This document shows positions 19,134 to 26,364 of a stretch of 64,000 nucleotides of DNA, piece after piece (the first letter of the stretch is position 1; every line of letters starts with the position of its first letter). A program made the position numbers and the translations under genes. The notes under the pieces are model-generated. The model was given only the letters and a program-made list of their open reading frames with translations, had not been told where the DNA came from and ran no database searches. The stretch comes from SIG607 sp045605385 (GTDB lineage: Bacteria; Bacillota; Clostridia; Oscillospirales; Acutalibacteraceae). The stretch covers positions 53,008 to 117,007 of the forward strand of contig JAZUPW010000031.1 of assembly GCA_045605385.1 (NCBI GenBank), given 5' to 3'.

Positions 19134-19807
19134 TAAACTTTCTCCTTAACAATACTTAAAAGAAGGTCAAGGGATTCTTCCAAGTTCAGTTCGGAAGTAT
19201 CGGCAATAACGCTGTCATCGGCAGGTTTAAGCGGAGCAATAGCGCGGTGAGAATCGTTATAGTCGCGTTTTTTCATATCTTCCAACACTTCTTCAAAAGT
19301 AACTTCACTACCCTTTTCGGCAAGTTCTTTAAAACGGCGCATAGCCCTTGATTCGGGCGAAGCGGTTAAGAATATTTTTACCTGAGCATTTGGAAGCACA
19401 ACCGTTCCTATATCTCTGCCGTCCATAATTACATTATTATTAAGCGCAAGATTTCTTTGCATATCCAAAAGGAAAGCTCTAACTTCGGGTTTTGCCGAAA
19501 CAGCCGATGCCATCATAGAAGCAAGGGGTGTTCTTATTTCGCCCGATACGTCTTCACCGTTTAAAAATACGTGCTGAGTTTCTTCTATGAACTTAATTTC
19601 TACTTCTATATTTTTAAGTTCTTCACTTAAATCGAAATTCGGACATTCGGTATAACCTTTTTTAATAAAGAAAAGACCTATTGTACGGTAAAGGGCGCCT
19701 GTATCTACGTAAATAAAACCAAGTTTATTAGCAAGAGCCTTTGAAAGTGTACTTTTACCTGCACCTGCAGGACCGTCAATAGCGACCGCAATTTTTTTGT
19801 TTTCCAT
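19133..19807 (-). CDS. cmk: Cytidylate kinase
   Basis: 224 aa, usual length. It phosphorylates (d)CMP to (d)CDP. The P-loop GPAGAGKS is at 12-19, DTGALYR (~36-42) forms part of the CMP site, and DGRDIGTVVLP and the RAMRRFKEL lid region follow. It sits 20 bp after the FAD oxidoreductase and overlaps plsC by one base. In many Firmicutes cmk precedes rpsA, as here. Confidence 0.95.
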   Translation of the reverse strand: MENKKIAVAIDGPAGAGKSTLSKALANKLGFIYVDTGALYRTIGLFFIKKGYTECPNFDLSEELKNIEVEIKFIEETQHVFLNGEDVSGEIRTPLASMMASAVSAKPEVRAFLLDMQRNLALNNNVIMDGRDIGTVVLPNAQVKIFLTASPESRAMRRFKELAEKGSEVTFEEVLEDMKKRDYNDSHRAIAPLKPADDSVIADTSELNLEESLDLLLSIVKEKV

Positions 19808-19827
19808 AATTTAACTCTCCTTAAAAT

Positions 19828-21054
19828 TTACTGTGATGCGCTGATTCCCGCAACAAAACCTGTGGAAAAAGCAATTTGCAAATTAAAACCGCCCGTATAA
19901 GCGTCAACGTCTATAATTTCCCCTGCAAAGTAAAGTCCGTTTACTATTTTAGACTGCATTGTAGATGGGTCTATTTCCTTAACCGAAACACCGCCGCTTG
20001 TTACAATAGCTTCTTCAATGGGGCGTGTTCCCGAAACGGTCATTTTAATGCCTTTTATAACTTCGCATAAATTAAGGCGCTGTTCTTTTGTTATCTGATT
20101 AACCTTTAAAGTAGGTTCAATGCCCGATAAAGCAATTACCGTAGGTATCATTTTAGCAGGCAGAAGTTCGTTTAAACTGTTGCGGAAAATTTTATTAGGT
20201 TCTTTTGAAAAGTCCCTTAAAATTCTGTTATCAAGTTGCGCTAAATTTAAAGCGGGTTTTAAATCCAACACACAGTAATATTCCTTTTTTATATCACGCA
20301 TATGAGCCGATGCGCTAAGCACAAGCGGTCCCGATATGCCAAAATGTGTAAAAAGCATTTCGCCCTGTTCGGAAAACACAGTTTTTTTGTTTTGCTGGCT
20401 GTATACGTCTAACCGAACGTTTTTAAGCGATAATCCCATCATTTTCTCGCAAAAATTTTCTTTAATTTTAAGCGGCACAAGGGATGCTCTGATTTCGGTT
20501 ATTGTATGCCCTGCTTCACTTGCAATTATATAGCCGTCTCCCGTAGAGCCCGTAGCGGGATAAGAAGCGCCGCCCGTAGCCAGAATGCATTTATCACATT
20601 GTACCGTTTCACCGCTGTTTAAAACCACACCGCTTACGGCACCGTTAGTTATAACAAGTTTTTTTACCGAAGCGTTAATAAACTTTACGCCCTGTTTTTT
20701 ATTGTCTTTAACCAAAGCATCAACAATGTCTACCGCTTTATCACTTACGGGAAAAACACGGTTTCCGCGTTCGGTTTTAAGGGGAACCCCCAAATTTTCA
20801 AAGTAATTCATTGTGTCGGCAGAATCAAACCTATTAAAAGCCGAATACAAAAATCTACCGTTCTGTAAAACGTTGTTTATAAGGGTTTGTTTGTCGCAAT
20901 TATTAGTAACGTTACAACGCCCCTTGCCCGTTATCATAACCTTACGCGCAGGACGTTCGTTTTTTTCTATAACAACTACGTCTGCTCCGGTTTGTGCCGC
21001 AGACGTTGCCGCCATAAGACCTGCGGCTCCGCCGCCGCATACTACAACCTTCAT
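19828..21054 (-). CDS. HI0933/YhiN-family FAD-dependent oxidoreductase
   Basis: 408 aa. N-terminal FAD-binding CGGGAAGLMAATSAAQTG (6-23) followed by ERPARKVMITGKGRCNVTN, the hallmark of the HI0933-like flavoprotein family; a second dinucleotide motif, LATGGASYPATGSTGDGY, is in mid-protein, and a C-terminal GLYFAGEIIDVDAYTGGFNLQ returns to the FAD. The family includes proteins annotated as aminoacetone oxidase or BaiN, but the in vivo reaction is generally unknown, so no specific activity is claimed. It lies in a housekeeping operon 22 bp after a membrane protein gene. Confidence 0.88.
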   Translation of the reverse strand: MKVVVCGGGAAGLMAATSAAQTGADVVVIEKNERPARKVMITGKGRCNVTNNCDKQTLINNVLQNGRFLYSAFNRFDSADTMNYFENLGVPLKTERGNRVFPVSDKAVDIVDALVKDNKKQGVKFINASVKKLVITNGAVSGVVLNSGETVQCDKCILATGGASYPATGSTGDGYIIASEAGHTITEIRASLVPLKIKENFCEKMMGLSLKNVRLDVYSQQNKKTVFSEQGEMLFTHFGISGPLVLSASAHMRDIKKEYYCVLDLKPALNLAQLDNRILRDFSKEPNKIFRNSLNELLPAKMIPTVIALSGIEPTLKVNQITKEQRLNLCEVIKGIKMTVSGTRPIEEAIVTSGGVSVKEIDPSTMQSKIVNGLYFAGEIIDVDAYTGGFNLQIAFSTGFVAGISASQ

Positions 21055-21076
21055 TTTAAATCCTCAAACCAAAAAA

Positions 21077-21604
21077 TTATTTTAAAAACTTAGATATATG
21101 CTTTCTGAGTTTTATTGCGTAAAACACAGAAAGTCTTGAAAGGCAATTATCATAAAGAAAGAAAACAAGGTTACCCGCAAGTAAAAACACCAATGCACCG
21201 TATTTGCTAAACTCACCAAAACCTAAATCTTCTGCCATAAAAAGTTTTGAAAGTAAAAAATAAGCAAAAACAACGGCGGCATTAAAAGTTGCAAACTTAC
21301 AAATATATTCTAAAATCCTTGTTTTAAAGTTTTCATAAACCGCTTTTAAAATGGGGTAAAACCCAAAAAAGCATAAATAAAGCAATTTTGCTTCGTTTTC
21401 TGCCAACAGCATAACGGGTAAAAAAGAGGCAAGATAGGTTAACAATGCATATTTTTTACCTATTTCAAAAAGCGGAACAATTATAAAAACAGAAGCAATT
21501 GCAGGAAGCGCATAAGTAAGATAAGGAAAATATGCCGCAAGGCAAATAACCGTTATAAGCGCGGCAAGCATTCCGCATAAAGCAATTTTTTTAACCTTTT
21601 TCAT
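21077..21604 (-). CDS. Integral membrane protein of unknown function
   Basis: 175 aa, five to six predicted membrane helices (hydrophobic stretches near residues 8-26, 30-47, 52-68, 70-88, 102-125 and 135-155) and a basic C-terminus (KLRKHISKFLK). The topology is similar in size to small ECF-type substrate-binding membrane proteins, but I see no diagnostic motif, so this is only a possibility. It starts 3 bases after the dnaJ-like stop and is surely cotranscribed with it. Confidence 0.75.
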   Translation of the reverse strand: MKKVKKIALCGMLAALITVICLAAYFPYLTYALPAIASVFIIVPLFEIGKKYALLTYLASFLPVMLLAENEAKLLYLCFFGFYPILKAVYENFKTRILEYICKFATFNAAVVFAYFLLSKLFMAEDLGFGEFSKYGALVFLLAGNLVFFLYDNCLSRLSVFYAIKLRKHISKFLK

Positions 21605-21607
21605 AAT

Positions 21608-22210
21608 TTAACAACATCTTATAAAGTCGCCGCCCATAGCCTCACAGCAACAATCGGCGCATATTAGTGAAGTACAGCAATCACAGGCATCGTTTCCGCC
21701 CATATTATTTGAGGAACGGTAAGGGTTACGGAAACCTCCCGAAGCCTGACGCTGAATTCTTCTGAAAGCCTCAGCATATTCAAGGTTTGAAGGGTCCATT
21801 CTTGTTGCTGTGGAAAAACTTGTATAAGCGCCGTCAAAATAACCGCGCTTGTACTGAACGGTACCGCTTAAAAAGTACCATTCGGCATTTCTTTTATCAA
21901 CAGGAACACCGTCAAGCACAATTTGCGCTTTATCAATTTGACCTTTTGTTATCATATCCCTGACATCAGAAAATTCCGATGCCGTACCGTAAGATGAAGA
22001 ATAGCCGCCCGAAGTATTATTACGGCGCATATTCATAATATCATCATAGGCATCGTTAATTTCTTTCATTTTTTCTGCCGCAAGATCAGAAAGCGGATTA
22101 TCGGCATAGTTATCGGGATGATACTTTCTTGCAAGGTCACGGTAAGCCCTTTTTACTTCTTCATCACTTGCATTTTTATCCACACCAAGCACGGAATACG
22201 GGTCTTTCAT
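21608..22210 (-). CDS. J-domain protein with cysteine-rich tail
   Basis: 200 aa. A J domain occupies residues 1-~65 with HPD at 31-33 (KYHPDNYADNP), so it should stimulate a DnaK-type chaperone. The middle contains a TPR-like helical stretch (~95-155; WYFLSGTVQYKRGYFDGA). The last 30 residues hold eight cysteines (ACDCCTSLICADCCCEAMGG plus a terminal CC), suggesting metal binding. It lacks the G/F and zinc-finger regions of true DnaJ. The ATGA overlap with the DUF5685 gene upstream implies joint translation and perhaps joint function. Confidence 0.88.
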   Translation of the reverse strand: MKDPYSVLGVDKNASDEEVKRAYRDLARKYHPDNYADNPLSDLAAEKMKEINDAYDDIMNMRRNNTSGGYSSSYGTASEFSDVRDMITKGQIDKAQIVLDGVPVDKRNAEWYFLSGTVQYKRGYFDGAYTSFSTATRMDPSNLEYAEAFRRIQRQASGGFRNPYRSSNNMGGNDACDCCTSLICADCCCEAMGGDFIRCC

Positions 22211-23034
22211 TCAACTAACTCCTTTTTAACGGTATCTTCAATACCAACATAAATAATATTTCCAATAATATCTTTAAACCTGTTAAGTTCTAAAAGTTCA
22301 AACGCCTTTATTGCTTCATCAATAATTATATTAATTTGCGGTATCACACGCTTTGCGGCATCCTTTTTACTTATATTGCCAAGCGGGTTAAAAGCGCCTT
22401 TTTTAGCATCCGATTCGCAGTCGCAGACGGCATCCATTAAATAAATATATCTGCCAAGCAAATTTCCAAGCCGTTTTAATATTAGTTTAGTAACGGAGTC
22501 ATCGCTACACATTTCAAACACCTTGCCTAAAACTACTGTTGTAGGCTCTGCCGCCGCATCAAGCGAAGCGTTTTTATCCTGTTCAACCTCTGCCTGAAAA
22601 ACGGTGTATTCCTTTATCGCTTCCTCTAAAGCAGGATAAGTGTTTGCCGCTTTTTTATGCGCCGAAGAAAAGAAAGCCAAAAGCAGTTTTGCAGTTAAGC
22701 GTTTAAAGAATTTTTCATCGCAAACGTCGTCTTTTAACTTATAGTAAAGCATTATAACTGCCGCCGCACTTGAAAACTTCAGCGAAGCATCTTTACAATA
22801 ATTACATTTTTTCAAAGGATTACAAACGCATCCTTTTCTTTCAATTTTGCAAAAGTCTTCCTTTAAAGAAAGTTCTAAAAGCGCAAGAAAAGTGAAATCG
22901 TAACTCAACGTAAAACGGGTGAAAAAACCGTATTCTTTACCAAGCGTTCTGCAAAGCGAACAATACACCGCTTTATACATTTCGTATTCTTTTACCTTTA
23001 ATTCGGGTTTTCCTATACGAATATATCCGAACAC
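22207..23034 (-). CDS. DUF5685 family protein
   Basis: 275 aa from a GTG start with GGGGG upstream. The function is unknown. Cysteine pairs CSLCRTLGKEYGF (~29-41) and CVCNPLKKCNYCKDASLKF (~70-88) look like a metal site and are typical of this Clostridia-specific family; the rest is mostly helical. It overlaps the J-domain gene by 4 bp (ATGA), a pairing seen often in Clostridia, which hints at a maturation or chaperone role for the pair (inference). It is the first gene of the operon; the DNA immediately upstream is an inverted-repeat element. Confidence 0.8.
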   Translation of the reverse strand: MFGYIRIGKPELKVKEYEMYKAVYCSLCRTLGKEYGFFTRFTLSYDFTFLALLELSLKEDFCKIERKGCVCNPLKKCNYCKDASLKFSSAAAVIMLYYKLKDDVCDEKFFKRLTAKLLLAFFSSAHKKAANTYPALEEAIKEYTVFQAEVEQDKNASLDAAAEPTTVVLGKVFEMCSDDSVTKLILKRLGNLLGRYIYLMDAVCDCESDAKKGAFNPLGNISKKDAAKRVIPQINIIIDEAIKAFELLELNRFKDIIGNIIYVGIEDTVKKELVE

Positions 23035-23055
23035 AGCCTTTCCCCCTTTTTGTTA

Positions 23056-23331
23056 GGGTAAAGCGAATAATCCGAACTCCGTTTTAAAAAAGCGGATTTT
23101 CGCTCCACACTTTGTTAAAATATTCGTTAATCCGTCAAGGATTAACTGCGTTTTGTGCCGTTCTCGAACAAAAATACGCTCTTTTTAAAATCTTTGACCT
23201 CAAAGGGAGAAGATTTTGAGTGATTTTTATTCAATACAGGCGCAGTAAGGCTGTTGCCTTACAAGAATGGATTGGGTAAAAAGCGCCGAAATATGCCACT
23301 TTGAGGCGGGTTCGGATTTTTCACTTTACCC
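23056..23331 (-). mobile_element. 276-bp MITE-like inverted-repeat element flanked by TA
   Basis: The ends are imperfect terminal inverted repeats of ~26 bp: GGGTAAAGCGAATAATCCGA at the left and, on the other strand, GGGTAAAGTGAAAAATCCGA at the right. Both outer borders are TA (23054-23055 and 23332-23333), the target duplication expected of IS630/mariner-type transposition. There is no coding capacity. Internal hairpins: TAATCC/GGATTA (~23131-23147), AAAATCTT/AAGATTTT (~23187-23218) and GTAAGGC/GCCTTAC (~23247-23264). It fills almost the whole 337-bp gap between uvrA and the DUF5685 gene, so the housekeeping operon must be driven from inside it or by readthrough from uvrA. Confidence 0.7.
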
Positions 23332-23371
23332 TATTATAACAAACCTTTTATTGCGTTTAGTTAATAATGTG

Positions 23372-26206
23372 TTAATTTAATATTTTCTTTAAATATTTAC
23401 CCGTATATGACTCTTCACATTTTGCAACTTGTTCGGGAGTTCCCGTACAAACAACGGTTCCGCCCTTGTCACCGCCTTCGGGGCCTAAATCTATAATATA
23501 ATCGGCAGTTTTTATAACGTCAAGGTTATGCTCTATAACCAGCACGGTATTACCGCCTTCAACAAGTAATTTAAGTACGTCAATAAGTCGGTGCACGTCA
23601 TAACTGTGAAGTCCCGTTGTAGGTTCATCAAGAATATATATAGTTCTGCCCGTACTTCTTTTTGAAAGTTCGGTAGCAAGTTTAACACGCTGAGCCTCAC
23701 CGCCCGAAAGCGTTGTTGCGCTTTGTCCTAACTTCACATAGCCAAGTCCTACGTCATAAAGGGTTTTAATGCGCTTGTGAATTTTGGGTATTGCGCTGAA
23801 GAAGTGCATTGCTTCTTCTATTGTCATATCAAGCACGTCGGCAATTGTTTTCCCTTTGTAACGAACGGTTAAAGTTTCGCTGTTATAACGGCTTCCGCCG
23901 CAAACTTCACAAGGAACGTAAACGTCAGGCAAAAACTGCATTTCAATTTTAATTATGCCGTCACCTTCACAGGCGGCGCATCTGCCTTCTTTAACGTTAA
24001 ATGAAAATCTGCCTGCTTTGTAGCCGCGCATTTTTGCATCTTTGGTAGAAGCAAAAAGTTCTCGTATATCGTTAAACACACCCGTATAGGTTGCAGGGTT
24101 AGAACTGGGCATTCTGCCAATTGGAGATTGGTCTATATCAATTACCTTGTCTAAGTGTTCAATTCCTTCTATACTTTTAAATTCACCCCAAACGGTACGT
24201 GCTTTATTAAGGCGCGAAGCCAGATACTTGTATAAAATATCGTTAACAAGCGAAGATTTTCCCGAACCTGATACACCGGTAACACAAACAAACATACCAA
24301 GCGGAATTTTAACGTTTATACCTTTTAAATTATTTTCTTTAGCGCCTTTTACAACAAGTTGGTTTCCATTACCTTTAAGCCTTTTGTTTGGAACAGGTAT
24401 ACTGCGTTTGCCGTTTAAATAATCGGCTGTAAGACTGTTTTCACACTTAAGAAGTTCTTGCGGAGTTCCTGCAAATACCAGTTCGCCGCCGTGAATACCT
24501 GCACCGGGGCCTATATCTACAATATAATCTGCCTGACGCATAGTATCTTCATCGTGCTCAACAACAATTAAAGTGTTGCCTAAATCTCTAAGGCTTTTTA
24601 AAGCGCCTAAAAGTTTATCGTTATCTCGCTGATGAAGTCCTATGCTAGGTTCATCAAGAATATACAAAACCCCTGTAAGGTACGATCCTATTTGGGTTGC
24701 AAGTCTAATTCTCTGCGCTTCGCCGCCCGAAAGAGTACCTGCCGAACGTGAAAGTGAAAGATAGTTAAGTCCAACTTCGTAAAGGAAAGAAAGTCTTTCG
24801 GTTATTTCTTTTACAATAGGCGCGGCTATCTTTTTTTTACCGCCCTCAAAAACAAGACCTTTTACAAACTCAAGTTCTTCGGTAATGGGCATTTCGCAGA
24901 ATTCGTTAATAGACTTTCCGCCAACTGTAACCGCCAAAGTTTCGGGTTTTAAACGGGCACCCTTACAAACAGGACAGGTGCTTTCTACCATATAGCTTTC
25001 AATTTCCTTTTTGGTGTAATCGGATTCTGTTTCGCTGTAACGTCTTTCAAGGTTTGTAACAACACCCTCAAATGCCGAATTATATACACCGCCGCCCCAT
25101 TCGGGCAATTTATTAAGAGGTATTTTAACACCGCCCGTACCGTAAAGAATCATATCCTTTTGTTCTTGTGTTAAATCTTTGTAAGGTGTTTCAATATCAA
25201 ATCCCAAATAATTTGCAACACCCTCAAAGTACATATAAGAAATAGCGCCGCGGTTAAAGGCAGACTTTGTTCCACCCCAACCCGATGCCCTGAAGCACCT
25301 GTAAACAGGAAGTGTATCATCATCTATTATAAGCGCAGGGTTAACCTTTTGAAAACGGCCTATACCCATACAGTGAGGACAAGCGCCTAAAGGATTATTA
25401 AAGGAAAACAAAGTTGGCGTAAGTTCAGGTACGCTTATACCGTGCTCTTCACAGGCGTAATTCTGCGAAAAATGTAATTCTTCGCCGTCTATAACGTCAA
25501 CCGTTATAATTCCGTCTGCCAATTTTGCGGCTGTTTCAACGCTATCGGCAAGTCGGCTTTTAATATCTTCTTTAACAACAATACGGTCTACAACAATATC
25601 TATATGATGCTTAATGTTTTTATCTAACTTGATTTCTTCACTTAGTTCGTAAAAACTTCCGTCTATGCGAACTCTTACAAAGCCGCTTTTTCTTGCGGCA
25701 TCAAGTTCTTTTTCGTGAGTACCTTTTCTGCCGCGCACAACGGGGGCTAAAACCTGAAGTTTTGTTCTTTCTTCAAGTTTCATTATTTTTTCAACTATCT
25801 GGTCGGTAGTCTGCACCGAAATTTCCTTTTTACAAATAGGACAATGCGGCACACCCACACGTGCGTATAAAAGACGTAAATAGTCATAAATTTCAGTTAC
25901 CGTACCAACGGTAGAACGCGGGTTTTTAGAGGTGGTTTTCTGGTCAATGGAAATAGCGGGTGAAAGACCTTCAATGCTGTCAACGTCAGGCTTGTCCATT
26001 TGTCCCAAAAACATACGCGCATAAGAAGAAAGCGACTCAATATAACGGCGCTGTCCCTCGGCATATATTGTATCAAAGGCAAGCGAAGATTTACCCGAAC
26101 CCGACAGCCCCGTAAAGACTACCATTTTATCACGGGGTATAGTAACACTTAAATCTTTAAGATTGTGTTGTCTTGCTCCTTTAATAACTATTTTATCCCT
26201 TGCCAT
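23372..26206 (-). CDS. uvrA: UvrABC system protein A
   Basis: 944 aa, full length. DNA damage-recognition ATPase of nucleotide excision repair. First Walker A GLSGSGKSS (33-41); zinc cysteines in CPICKKE (~119-125) and CPVC; ABC signatures LSGGEAQRIRLA and LSGGEAQRVKLA; second Walker A GVSGSGKSS (~640s); C-terminal zinc module CAACEGDG/CEVCGG. SD GGAGG lies before the ATG. uvrB is 13.6 kb away on the same strand, unusual because Clostridia often keep uvrB and uvrA together. No terminator is visible after the stop. Confidence 0.98.
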   Translation of the reverse strand: MARDKIVIKGARQHNLKDLSVTIPRDKMVVFTGLSGSGKSSLAFDTIYAEGQRRYIESLSSYARMFLGQMDKPDVDSIEGLSPAISIDQKTTSKNPRSTVGTVTEIYDYLRLLYARVGVPHCPICKKEISVQTTDQIVEKIMKLEERTKLQVLAPVVRGRKGTHEKELDAARKSGFVRVRIDGSFYELSEEIKLDKNIKHHIDIVVDRIVVKEDIKSRLADSVETAAKLADGIITVDVIDGEELHFSQNYACEEHGISVPELTPTLFSFNNPLGACPHCMGIGRFQKVNPALIIDDDTLPVYRCFRASGWGGTKSAFNRGAISYMYFEGVANYLGFDIETPYKDLTQEQKDMILYGTGGVKIPLNKLPEWGGGVYNSAFEGVVTNLERRYSETESDYTKKEIESYMVESTCPVCKGARLKPETLAVTVGGKSINEFCEMPITEELEFVKGLVFEGGKKKIAAPIVKEITERLSFLYEVGLNYLSLSRSAGTLSGGEAQRIRLATQIGSYLTGVLYILDEPSIGLHQRDNDKLLGALKSLRDLGNTLIVVEHDEDTMRQADYIVDIGPGAGIHGGELVFAGTPQELLKCENSLTADYLNGKRSIPVPNKRLKGNGNQLVVKGAKENNLKGINVKIPLGMFVCVTGVSGSGKSSLVNDILYKYLASRLNKARTVWGEFKSIEGIEHLDKVIDIDQSPIGRMPSSNPATYTGVFNDIRELFASTKDAKMRGYKAGRFSFNVKEGRCAACEGDGIIKIEMQFLPDVYVPCEVCGGSRYNSETLTVRYKGKTIADVLDMTIEEAMHFFSAIPKIHKRIKTLYDVGLGYVKLGQSATTLSGGEAQRVKLATELSKRSTGRTIYILDEPTTGLHSYDVHRLIDVLKLLVEGGNTVLVIEHNLDVIKTADYIIDLGPEGGDKGGTVVCTGTPEQVAKCEESYTGKYLKKILN

Positions 26207-26229
26207 TTCTTGCCTCCAAAAAACACATT

Positions 26230-26264
26230 ATTATAATGTCGTAACGCTTTTTGTGCGTTTCGAC
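26230..26264 (-). promoter_or_regulatory. Inverted repeat with -10 box upstream of uvrA
   Basis: On the minus strand TATAAT (26235-26230) lies 24-29 bases before the uvrA ATG. Directly upstream is an inverted repeat with 10-bp arms (one mismatch) and a 7-base spacer, GTCGTAACGC...GCGTTTCGAC (26238-26264), covering where the -35 would be. It does not match the Gram-positive LexA box (CGAACnnnnGTTCG), so its role is open. Confidence 0.4.
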
Positions 26265-26323
26265 TAACTACAGTCATTATATTATTTTACCCTAAACAGA
26301 AGAAAAAGTAAATAATTTTATAA

Positions 26324-26354
26324 AAAACTCTTCAACGAAAAGTTGAAGAGTTTT
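26324..26354 (-). terminator. Terminator of the LRR-dockerin gene
   Basis: 11-13-bp stem AAAACTCTTCAAC / GTTGAAGAGTTTT with a TTTTC loop, then TTTATAAAATTAT, after the stop at 26365. Confidence 0.8.
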
Positions 26355-26364
26355 GGGCTTAAAA

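Noticed and set aside
23035..23371. Riboswitch or T-box leader of the DUF5685 operon
   Set aside because: Terminal inverted repeats with TA borders explain the region better; no T-box or known aptamer motif was found.
26230..26264. LexA/SOS box at uvrA
   Set aside because: The dyad sequence does not fit the Gram-positive SOS consensus.
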